Below, in pieces: positions 1-5,870 of a DNA stretch of 6,624 bases. The notes beneath the pieces are model-generated. The model was given only the letters and a program-made list of their open reading frames with translations. It searched no databases and was not told where the DNA came from. Every line of letters starts with the position of its first letter. The first letter of the stretch is position 1. This DNA comes from Gammaproteobacteria bacterium (GTDB lineage: Bacteria; Pseudomonadota; Gammaproteobacteria; Nitrosococcales; Methylophagaceae): NCBI GenBank assembly GCA_003645385.1, contig QNEY01000096.1, positions 1 through 6,624 on the forward strand, given 5' to 3'. The position numbers and the translations under genes were made by a program.

Positions 1-927
1 CAGGCCAAAATTAGGGATTTTCACTAAACGACTGAATATTTGATAGGTCAAAGGGGCAACACGATAGGTAATAAGATGAGGTACGGCTAATAAGGAAATT
101 TCAAGTGTTACTGTACCTGATGCAGCCACAATGGCATCACAAGCTGATGTCAGTTCATAAAAGTCATCAGAAATCACCTTGATCGGTAGTTCTGTATTAG
201 CCAACAAGGGACTAATTACCGACATTTCCAAGCCCAATGCTAGTGGCAATACTACTTCAACATTTTTATCACGCTGATGAATACGTTCTGCAGCCTCAAT
301 CATTATTGGCAATAATGCTTCTACTTCACTGCGTCGGCTACCTGGAAATAAACCTATGACCTGATGCTCAGGATCAATTCCAAATTTTATTTTTGCCTGT
401 TCTGTTGTCAATGTCCTTTTAACAGCATCAACTAGTGGATGGCCAACACAGCTGACCGGCACACCTGCATTTTGATAAATAGGCTCTTCAAATGGAAATA
501 ATACTGCCATATGATCAACTACTTTCTTAATGGTTTTCACTCGGCCAGCACGCCAAGCCCATACTTTTGGGCTGATGTAATACAAAACCGGTATGCCTAA
601 TTTTTTAGCTTCTTTGGCAAGCTTAAGGTTAAAACCGGGATAATCAACTAACACTAGTAAATCGGGGCGATCCATCTTGAGCAAGTCGACCATTTGGTTA
701 AATATTTTTTTAATCTGACAGTAGCGTTTAAGTACTTCAACCAAGCCCATCACAGCCAATTCAGAAAAATCTACAACAATATCAGCGCCAGCAGTACGCA
801 TTTTGTCACCGCCGATTCCTTTTACATTAACTTGTGGTGATACTTGTTTGAGTTCAGCAATCATTCTAGCCGCATGAGCATCACCAGAAGCCTCGCCCAC
901 AATGACAACAATATTCTGCTGACTCAA
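1..927 (-). CDS. lpxB: Lipid-A-disaccharide synthase, 3' end missing
   Basis: LpxB is a membrane-associated GT-B glycosyltransferase (family GT19). It joins UDP-2,3-diacylglucosamine to lipid X to form the lipid A disaccharide at the inner face of the inner membrane. The 309 codons seen, of a usual ~380, carry the family hallmarks in order: GEASGD (residues 11-16), GIGG..M (37-43), VMGLVEVL (59-66), VDYPGFN (94-100), YYISPKVWAWR (116-126), LFPFE (143-147), VGHPLVD (161-167), FPGSRRSEVE (194-203) and ASGTVTLE (269-276). The acidic residue of VDYPGFN and the Arg of PGSR match positions reported as essential in the family. The C-terminus lies beyond base 1. The start is TTG: an in-frame TGA sits five codons upstream, no ATG or GTG lies between, and the first downstream ATG comes after the GEASGD motif. 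The TTG overlaps the ribBX stop as TTGA, suggesting coupled translation. The motifs resemble the delta-proteobacterial/Bacteroidetes type more than E. coli LpxB, judged from memory. Confidence 0.95.
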   Translation of the reverse strand, partial: MSQQNIVVIVGEASGDAHAARMIAELKQVSPQVNVKGIGGDKMRTAGADIVVDFSELAVMGLVEVLKRYCQIKKIFNQMVDLLKMDRPDLLVLVDYPGFNLKLAKEAKKLGIPVLYYISPKVWAWRAGRVKTIKKVVDHMAVLFPFEEPIYQNAGVPVSCVGHPLVDAVKRTLTTEQAKIKFGIDPEHQVIGLFPGSRRSEVEALLPIMIEAAERIHQRDKNVEVVLPLALGLEMSVISPLLANTELPIKVISDDFYELTSACDAIVAASGTVTLEISLLAVPHLITYRVAPLTYQIFSRLVKIPNFGL

Positions 928-2042
928 GCTTGGTCTTCTTCAGCATAGCCAACTAACTCTAAGCCAAAGCCGGATAAACCAGTTAGTTTTGTAGGTGTAC
1001 CCATCACACGCATTTTCTTGACACCCAAATCAGCTAATATCTGTGCACCAACACCAAATGTTCTTAAATCCCATCCCGTTTGATATGAGGACACTATATC
1101 ACCACGATCTTGTTGCTGATAAAGTTCAACTTTCTCCGCCAGTTGCTTGTTTTGTTGTGGCTGTCGTAATATGACCAGTACGCCTTTCCCAGCCTTCTGA
1201 ATTTGTGTCATAACAGCATCAAGAGGATGTTGCATTGGTTCTCGTGTAGCACCTAATAAATCAGTTAATGGATCTGCCATATGCACACGCACTAACGTTT
1301 CTTCCTCGGGATCAATATTACCAACAACCAATGCTAGGTGAATTTGGCCATTGACCGTATCTTGAAAGCTATAAAGCTGGAACTCACCATATTGTGTTGG
1401 CATCAAACATTTTGAAAGCCTTTGCACCGTCATTTCATTTTCCAGACGGTAACTTATCAAGTCAGCAATGGTACCAATTTTCAAGCCATGCGTTTCGGCA
1501 AACTGTTCCAGATCTGGACGACGAGCCATACTGCCATCATCATTCAAAATTTCAACAATCACTGCCGAAGGATCTTTACCCGCAAGCTGTGCCAAATCAC
1601 AACCAGCTTCGGTATGTCCAGCTCGTGTTAATACGCCACCCGGTAGTGCCTTAATTGGAAAAACATGTCCTGGTTGAACAATATCTTTAGGTTGGGCATT
1701 TTCTTTTACAGCAGCCGCAATGGTCAATGCACGATCTGCTGCTGAAATACCCGTAGTAACACCTTGTGCTGCTTCGATAGAAACAGTGAAATTAGTCGAA
1801 TAGGCTGCTTGATTATCAGAGACCATCGCAGACAACCGTAATTGTCGACAGCGTTGCTCTGTTAAGGTTAAACAGATTAAACCTCGACCAAATCGAGCCA
1901 TAAAATTGATTGCTTCTGCGGTGACACATTCAGCTGCCATTACCAGATCACCTTCATTTTCACGATCTTCATCATCCATGATGATGACTATCTTGCCTTG
2001 TTTTATATCATCAACAATTTCAGCAGTTGTATTCAGTTTCAT
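924..2042 (-). CDS. ribBX: RibBX-type protein: DHBP synthase with degenerate GTP cyclohydrolase II-like domain
   Basis: The N-terminal half (about residues 1-200) is 3,4-dihydroxy-2-butanone 4-phosphate synthase, which converts ribulose 5-phosphate to DHBP plus formate for riboflavin. It has the metal/substrate loop DDEDRENEGD (23-32), GLICLTLT (54-61), FTVSIEA (85-91), TTGISAADRA (96-105) and HTEAGCD (143-149). The C-terminal half (about 205-372) is homologous to GTP cyclohydrolase II but has lost the catalytic region. Where RibA has its SEC...RCDC zinc cysteines, this protein reads VHMADPLTDLLGA (253-265), and the RQEGRG motif is RQPQQNK (293-299). The later stretch RTFGVGAQILADLGV (327-341) is well kept. 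This is the hybrid described in Proteobacteria as RibBX; databases often label it RibBA. GTP cyclohydrolase II activity is not expected. The ATG overlaps the ribE stop as ATGA, and its own ribosome site is weak, so coupling to ribE is likely. Length (372) is normal for the fusion. Confidence 0.93.
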   Translation of the reverse strand: MKLNTTAEIVDDIKQGKIVIIMDDEDRENEGDLVMAAECVTAEAINFMARFGRGLICLTLTEQRCRQLRLSAMVSDNQAAYSTNFTVSIEAAQGVTTGISAADRALTIAAAVKENAQPKDIVQPGHVFPIKALPGGVLTRAGHTEAGCDLAQLAGKDPSAVIVEILNDDGSMARRPDLEQFAETHGLKIGTIADLISYRLENEMTVQRLSKCLMPTQYGEFQLYSFQDTVNGQIHLALVVGNIDPEEETLVRVHMADPLTDLLGATREPMQHPLDAVMTQIQKAGKGVLVILRQPQQNKQLAEKVELYQQQDRGDIVSSYQTGWDLRTFGVGAQILADLGVKKMRVMGTPTKLTGLSGFGLELVGYAEEDQA

Positions 2043-2680
2043 TTGATGAACCCGTTTCTAAGCAATGTTTCATGTGTAATACCAGCATCTTGTTGAGGCA
2101 ACAACCTCTCCAAGTAGCGTGCAATCAAATCAACCTCAAGATTAACCTTGGTGCCAACCTGATAATTGCTCATTATAGTTTCCTGCATAGTATGAGGAAT
2201 AATATTAACTTCAAACCAATTATCAGCTACATTATTGACTGTCAGGCTAGTACCATCAATACAAATAGAACCTTTCTCAGCTATATAGCGTTCAAGCCCT
2301 GTTGGAACTTCAAAACGAAATTGTACTGAACGAGCAGATTCTTGTCGGCTTATCACAGTGCCTAAGCCATCAACATGACCACTGACAAAATGACCACCCA
2401 AGCGATCGCCAACTGCTAATGCTTTTTCCAGATTCACTTCCGAGCCCGTTTGTACTGCTCCCAAACTAGTTCGGTCAAGACTTTCACGTGACACATCAAA
2501 ACTGAGTGTTGCTCCACTGATATCTACTACCGTCAGACAAACACCATTAATTGCCACGCTATCGCCTAATTTTACATCAGCTAGATCCAACTGTTGTGTG
2601 GACACCTGTAGCCGTAGGTCTCCACCTTTAGCTTGTACCACTTCAATTTTTCCTATCGCAGCAATAATGCCAGTAAACAT
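2039..2680 (-). CDS. ribE: Riboflavin synthase, alpha subunit
   Basis: This cytoplasmic enzyme is the last step of riboflavin synthesis: two molecules of 6,7-dimethyl-8-ribityllumazine dismutate to riboflavin and the RibD product, and it works as a trimer. The 213 residues equal the E. coli length and show the two lumazine-binding barrels. The first has MFTGII (1-6), GDSVAINGVCLTVV (39-52) and FDVSRE (61-66). The second starts near GGHFVSGHVDG (95-105) and has SICIDGTSLTVN (138-149) and IIPHTMQETI (160-169). The N-terminal MFTGII is nearly invariant and fixes the start. A GAGAG sequence ten bases before the ATG serves as ribosome site. The gene starts three bases after the ribD stop, those three bases being a second in-frame stop (TAA TAG ATG). 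In E. coli the same enzyme is called ribC, so naming varies. Confidence 0.97.
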   Translation of the reverse strand: MFTGIIAAIGKIEVVQAKGGDLRLQVSTQQLDLADVKLGDSVAINGVCLTVVDISGATLSFDVSRESLDRTSLGAVQTGSEVNLEKALAVGDRLGGHFVSGHVDGLGTVISRQESARSVQFRFEVPTGLERYIAEKGSICIDGTSLTVNNVADNWFEVNIIPHTMQETIMSNYQVGTKVNLEVDLIARYLERLLPQQDAGITHETLLRNGFIK

Positions 2681-2683
2681 CTA

Positions 2684-3784
2684 TTAAGTTCTCTCGTTAT
2701 ATTCGGGTACAGCAGTAATGCGCCAGTCATTTCCAATGGCGCTTATATCTGTAATATTCAAATTAATATTTTGTGCCATGGTTTTCAATTCCGGTAAATG
2801 AAATATGCCTTTAGCATCATCACCCATCAATTTAGGCGCCATATAAATCACTAACTCATCAATCAATTGCTCGCGTAACAAAGCACCATTTAACACGGCA
2901 CCCGCTTCGACCAAAACCTCATTAATCTCATCTAGTGCCAACTCTGCCAGCAATGCTTGCAAATCAACCTGATCAGCCTTTGCTGGCAAGGCCAATACTT
3001 TGGCATTATTACTTAATTCTGAATCCACTACCGTGGCGACCAAAACATTACCATCATTATCAAATAATCTAGCTTGCTCTGATATCCGTAATTGACTATC
3101 AACAACTACCCGTAATGGTTGTCTGATTGTCTGGTTATTAGGATACCAATCACCTTCTGGTCTAACTGTTAATGTAGGATCATCAGTTAACACTGTACCT
3201 ATACCCGTCATAATAGCCGAAGATTGGGCTCGTAATTTTTGCACATCCAAACGTGCTGCTGAACCAGTAATCCACTGACTTTCTCCTGAAACCATTGCTG
3301 TTCTGCCATCAAGACTCATTGCAATTTTACTACGTACAAATGGTCGATTTAAACGCATACGCTGACAAAACCCAGGATTCAAACTTTCTGCCTGTTGCTG
3401 CATTAATCCTACTGTTACTTCAATACCTGCAGACTTTAATTTCGCAATACCGTTACCGACAACAAGTGGATTTGGATCAGTCATGGCTACAAAAACATGA
3501 TTTACACCAGACTTAATCAGTGCATCTACACAAGGTGGTGTTTTGCCAGTATGACTACAAGGCTCCAAAGTAATATAACAATCTGCACCTTCAGCCTTTG
3601 CACCAGCATCTTGAAGTGCATTAACTTCAGCATGAGCTTCACCCGCCCATTGATGCCAGCCTTCACCAACAATCACATCATCTTTGACGATGACACACCC
3701 TACTCTTGGATTAGGATCAGTTGTAAAAAGCCCGCGCTCTGCCAATTGCAAAGCGCGGGCCATATATCGTTCATGAAATAACAT
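2684..3784 (-). CDS. ribD: Bifunctional pyrimidine deaminase/reductase of riboflavin synthesis
   Basis: RibD acts after GTP cyclohydrolase II. Its N-terminal zinc deaminase removes the ring amino group of the diaminopyrimidine phosphate, and its C-terminal NADPH reductase reduces the ribosyl chain to ribityl. The deaminase part (about 1-145) has TDPNPRVGCVIV (22-33), the zinc/catalytic HAE (51-53) and PCSHTGKTPPC (75-85). The reductase part (about 147-360) begins RPFVRSKIAMSLDGRTA (147-162), followed by WITG (171-174) and GIGTVLTDDPTLTVR (194-208). Length 366 against 367 in E. coli indicates an intact gene. The ATG lies two bases beyond the stop of the small upstream gene. No ribosome site sits at normal distance (the nearest AGGA is about 21 bases upstream), so reinitiation by ribosomes finishing the upstream gene is likely. 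A second in-frame Met at residue 8 aligns with an internal Met of E. coli RibD and is less likely as start. Confidence 0.97.
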   Translation of the reverse strand: MLFHERYMARALQLAERGLFTTDPNPRVGCVIVKDDVIVGEGWHQWAGEAHAEVNALQDAGAKAEGADCYITLEPCSHTGKTPPCVDALIKSGVNHVFVAMTDPNPLVVGNGIAKLKSAGIEVTVGLMQQQAESLNPGFCQRMRLNRPFVRSKIAMSLDGRTAMVSGESQWITGSAARLDVQKLRAQSSAIMTGIGTVLTDDPTLTVRPEGDWYPNNQTIRQPLRVVVDSQLRISEQARLFDNDGNVLVATVVDSELSNNAKVLALPAKADQVDLQALLAELALDEINEVLVEAGAVLNGALLREQLIDELVIYMAPKLMGDDAKGIFHLPELKTMAQNINLNITDISAIGNDWRITAVPEYNERT

Positions 3785-3786
3785 TA

Positions 3787-4008
3787 TTATTTTTTGTTGT
3801 GACGTTCCTGACAGCGTGGACAGACATGTTCTCCATCCTCCTGCAACCAGTGTAATTTTAAGGCTTCATCAAGTGGCCCTTCAAACCAAGAGCGTCCATC
3901 TGTTATTCGTCGACCACCTTCATCACCACGTTGAGTACTACGATTCTGTTCAATATAACGAATGCCTTGTGGATTACACACATCACAAAAGATAATTACT
4001 CGAAGCAT
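3787..4008 (-). CDS. Small conserved-looking protein with two Cys pairs, function unknown
   Basis: This 73-residue protein is not one I can assign to a characterised family. It has CDVC at residues 8-11 and CPRC at 63-66, separated by a charged, polar middle with a WFEG motif (41-44) and an amphipathic-looking DEALKLHWL (47-55). The two CxxC pairs suggest one tetrahedral zinc site bringing the ends together. A redox role is not excluded. No signal peptide or membrane segment is visible, so it is probably cytoplasmic. It is likely real: an AAGGA ribosome site stands eight bases before the ATG, inside the last codons of nrdR. It also fits exactly between nrdR (4-base gap) and ribD (2-base gap), and its cysteines are arranged in pairs. 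ribD probably depends on its translation. Function could relate to nucleotide or flavin metabolism by position only; this is inference. Confidence 0.85.
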   Translation of the reverse strand: MLRVIIFCDVCNPQGIRYIEQNRSTQRGDEGGRRITDGRSWFEGPLDEALKLHWLQEDGEHVCPRCQERHNKK

Positions 4009-4012
4009 AGTT

Positions 4013-4486
4013 TTATTCCTTAGTTACTTGTTCCGCACGTCGTTTCATGCGTTCGATTTCTTCATGGAAAGCATTTACATCCTGAAAACTTCGATAAACC
4101 GATGCAAATCGAACATACGCTACTTCATCTAGTTCATGCAAGGCATCCATCACCCAATCACCCACTAAACGACTATCTACTTCTCGCTCACCAGTAGCAA
4201 TTAACTTGCGAACAATTCCTTTAACAGCAGTATCAATAGCATCAATACTAACAGGTCTTTTTTCGAGTGCTTTTAAAAAGCCTGAACGTAATTTATTCTC
4301 ATCAAATACTGCACGAGAGTGGTCGCGTTTAATTAACCGTGGCAATGAGAGCTCAGCTGTCTCGTAGGTAGTGAAACGTTCATTACATTCAACACAACTA
4401 CGTCGCCGCCTAATTGCATCACCCTCGGCCGAAAGACGCGAGTCGATTACTTTAGAATCATCAGCACCACAAAATGGACAACGCAT
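4013..4486 (-). CDS. nrdR: Transcriptional repressor NrdR
   Basis: NrdR is an ATP/dATP-sensing repressor that binds paired NrdR boxes upstream of ribonucleotide reductase operons. The N-terminal zinc ribbon has MRCPFCG (1-7) and CVECNERFTTYE (31-42), with the basic RRRRS (26-30) that contacts DNA. The ATP-cone domain spans about 49-139, including LIKRDHSRAVFDENKL (51-66), EVDSRLVGDWVM (102-113) and VAYVRFASVYRSF (122-134). The 157 residues fit the family (about 150). The MRCPFC start is nearly invariant and fixes the ATG. The ribosome site is weak (GAGAT a few bases upstream), and the gene follows glyA by 20 bases. No ribonucleotide reductase genes are in the window, so its targets lie elsewhere. 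The glyA-nrdR-ribD neighbourhood is widely shared in gammaproteobacteria. Confidence 0.98.
   Translation of the reverse strand: MRCPFCGADDSKVIDSRLSAEGDAIRRRRSCVECNERFTTYETAELSLPRLIKRDHSRAVFDENKLRSGFLKALEKRPVSIDAIDTAVKGIVRKLIATGEREVDSRLVGDWVMDALHELDEVAYVRFASVYRSFQDVNAFHEEIERMKRRAEQVTKE
4017..4021 (-). promoter_or_regulatory. Ribosome binding site of the 73-residue gene
   Basis: AAGGA lies eight bases before the ATG at 4006-4008 and is embedded in the last sense codons of nrdR (ACT AAG GAA TAA). It is the best evidence beyond the cysteine pattern that the small gene is translated. Confidence 0.7.
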
Positions 4487-4506
4487 ATCTCTATCTCATC
4501 CGTATT

Positions 4507-5760
4507 TTATGAATAAACTGGAAGCTTCTCGCATATAGCCAAGACTTTAGTCTTAACCTTTGCCATTACCATCGCATCACCACGACTATCAATCACATCA
4601 CACATCCAACCAGCTAGATCTTTACAATCTTGTTCTTTGAAGCCTCGAGTTGTCACTGCAGGTGTACCAACACGAATGCCTGAAGTAACAAAAGGTGATT
4701 GAGGGTCATTTGGTACCGAATTTTTATTGATCGTAATATTTGAATCACCTAACCAGGCATCAACATCTTTACCAGTCAACCCTGCTTCGATAAAGCTAAC
4801 TAGGAATAAGTGGTCATCTGTACCTTTTGAAACCACATCATAACCACGTGCCATAAATACATCTGCCATAACACGAGCATTTTTTACTACTTGTTGTTGA
4901 TACGTTTGAAATTCTGGCAACATCGCTTCTTTAAATGACACTGCTTTAGCAGCAATAACATGCATCAGAGGACCACCCTGAAAGCCAGGGAAAACTGCTG
5001 AATTTAATTTCTTTTCAATTTCAGCATTGGCTTTTGCCAGGATCAAACCACCACGTGGGCCACGTAAGGTCTTATGAGTTGTTGTTGTTGTAATATCAGC
5101 TATTTGTACTGGGTTTGGATAAACACCTGCAGCAACCAATCCGGCCACATGAGCCATATCAACGAACAAATAAGCACCTACTGAATCTGCAATATCACGA
5201 AAACGTTGCCAATCGACAATGCGTGAATAAGCTGAGAAACCAGCTATAACCATTTTAGGTTGATGTTCTTTTGCTAAACGTTCAACTTCATCATAATCAA
5301 TTTCACCAGTTTCAGCGTTAAGACCATAAGAAACCGAGTTATATATTTTTCCTGAAGCACTCACTTTAGAACCATGAGTTAAGTGGCCACCATGTGCCAA
5401 GCTCATGCCTAAAATAGTATCACCAGGTTGTAATAATGCTAAATAAACAGCTGCATTTGCTTGAGAACCTGAGTGGGGTTGTACATTTGCATAATCAGCA
5501 CCAAACAATTCTTTAGCTCGATCGATTGCTAATTGCTCCGCTGTGTCGACATATTCACAACCACCATAATACCGTTTGCCTGGATAGCCCTCAGCATACT
5601 TATTGGTTAGTGAAGAGCCTTGCGCTTCCATAACTCGTGGACTGGTGTAGTTTTCAGATGCGATCAATTCAATATGATCTTCCTGACGTTGATTCTCAGC
5701 TTCAATCGCTTGAAACAACTCATCATCAAAACCAGCAATGCTCATGTTTTTCTTGTACAC
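4507..5760 (-). CDS. glyA: Serine hydroxymethyltransferase
   Basis: GlyA is a cytoplasmic, PLP-dependent enzyme that converts serine and tetrahydrofolate to glycine and 5,10-methylene-THF, the main one-carbon source for purines, dTMP and methionine. Diagnostic stretches are HIELIASENYTS (29-40), KYAEGYPGKRYYGG (54-67), VQPHSGSQAN (93-102), LAHGGHLTHG (121-130), FVDMAHVAGLVAAG (199-212) and TTTTTHKTLRGPRGG (224-238), with PLP Schiff-base Lys at 230. The usual Arg near the C-terminus is in SGIRVGTPA (about 363-371). Length 417 equals E. coli GlyA. The start is GTG: a strong AGGGGA site is five bases upstream, and the five residues before the next Met (ATG at 5743-5745) align with the E. coli N-terminus MLKREM. 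It is the first gene of the leftward operon, and an inverted repeat lies just upstream. Confidence 0.98.
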   Translation of the reverse strand: MYKKNMSIAGFDDELFQAIEAENQRQEDHIELIASENYTSPRVMEAQGSSLTNKYAEGYPGKRYYGGCEYVDTAEQLAIDRAKELFGADYANVQPHSGSQANAAVYLALLQPGDTILGMSLAHGGHLTHGSKVSASGKIYNSVSYGLNAETGEIDYDEVERLAKEHQPKMVIAGFSAYSRIVDWQRFRDIADSVGAYLFVDMAHVAGLVAAGVYPNPVQIADITTTTTHKTLRGPRGGLILAKANAEIEKKLNSAVFPGFQGGPLMHVIAAKAVSFKEAMLPEFQTYQQQVVKNARVMADVFMARGYDVVSKGTDDHLFLVSFIEAGLTGKDVDAWLGDSNITINKNSVPNDPQSPFVTSGIRVGTPAVTTRGFKEQDCKDLAGWMCDVIDSRGDAMVMAKVKTKVLAICEKLPVYS

Positions 5761-5765
5761 AGTAT

Positions 5766-5771
5766 TCCCCT
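5766..5771 (-). promoter_or_regulatory. Ribosome binding site of glyA supporting a GTG start
   Basis: AGGGGA on the minus strand ends five bases before the GTG at 5758-5760. No comparable site precedes the in-frame ATG five codons later, so this site decides for the GTG start. Confidence 0.8.
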
Positions 5772-5781
5772 GTTTCTACTG

Positions 5782-5802
5782 TAGAATTAGCGCTATATTC
5801 TA
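5782..5802. repeat. Near-perfect inverted repeat upstream of glyA
   Basis: Arms TAGAAT (5782-5787) and ATTCTA (5797-5802) flank a nested perfect palindrome TAGCGCTA (5788-5795), with one extra T at 5796. Thus 20 of 21 bases take part in dyad symmetry. It ends about 21 bases upstream of the GTG and overlaps one possible -10 of glyA. It could be an operator for a dimeric regulator or a weak leader hairpin; I do not recognise the motif. Confidence 0.5.
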
Positions 5803-5819
5803 TCTCACTACGCCCTAAG

Positions 5820-5848
5820 CTTCTATGGCATAGTAATTTTTTTGTTAA
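5820..5848 (-). promoter_or_regulatory. Candidate sigma-70 promoter for the glyA operon
   Basis: On the minus strand TTAACA (5848-5843, five of six matches to TTGACA) is followed after 17 bases by TAGAAG (5825-5820, four of six to TATAAT). Initiation near 5813 would place the inverted repeat at 5782-5802 in the leader. An alternative uses TAGAAT (5802-5797, five of six) as -10, with the weak TAGAAG as -35, also 17 bases apart. That would put the start site inside the repeat. Sequence alone cannot separate these. Confidence 0.35.
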
Positions 5849-5870
5849 TACATTACGGATTGATTTACCC

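Larger units (their letters stand above)
5761..5870. promoter_or_regulatory. Divergent intergenic region between glyA and the dehydrogenase gene
   Basis: These 110 bases are the only sizeable non-coding stretch in the window and must hold the promoters for both directions. It contains the glyA ribosome site, a 21-base inverted repeat at 5782-5802 and a short odd palindrome CTATGGCATAG at 5823-5833. Toward the dehydrogenase gene it has a T-run (5837-5843) and A+T-rich DNA. I see no convincing rightward -35/-10 pair, no FMN, glycine or other known riboswitch core, and no terminator. Confidence 0.75.

Noticed and set aside
1394..1677. Three overlapping rightward open frames inside ribBX
   Set aside because: They lie antisense to a strongly conserved gene, have no family features and no ribosome sites.
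2027..2329. Rightward 100-codon open frame over the ribE end
   Set aside because: Antisense shadow of ribE with no recognisable motif.
3295..3781. Rightward open frames across ribD
   Set aside because: Antisense shadows of a well conserved, intact ribD.
2681..4020. FMN riboswitch ahead of a rib gene
   Set aside because: The gaps between genes are only 2-20 bases and none of the conserved RFN core is present there or in 5761-5870.
5743..5745. ATG as the glyA start
   Set aside because: The GTG five codons upstream has a strong AGGGGA site and gives an N-terminus aligning with E. coli GlyA at identical total length.
5790..5805. Possible NrdR box upstream of glyA (CTATATTCTA)
   Set aside because: Only a partial match to the palindromic NrdR consensus, with no second box at the required spacing; the match comes from the unrelated inverted repeat.
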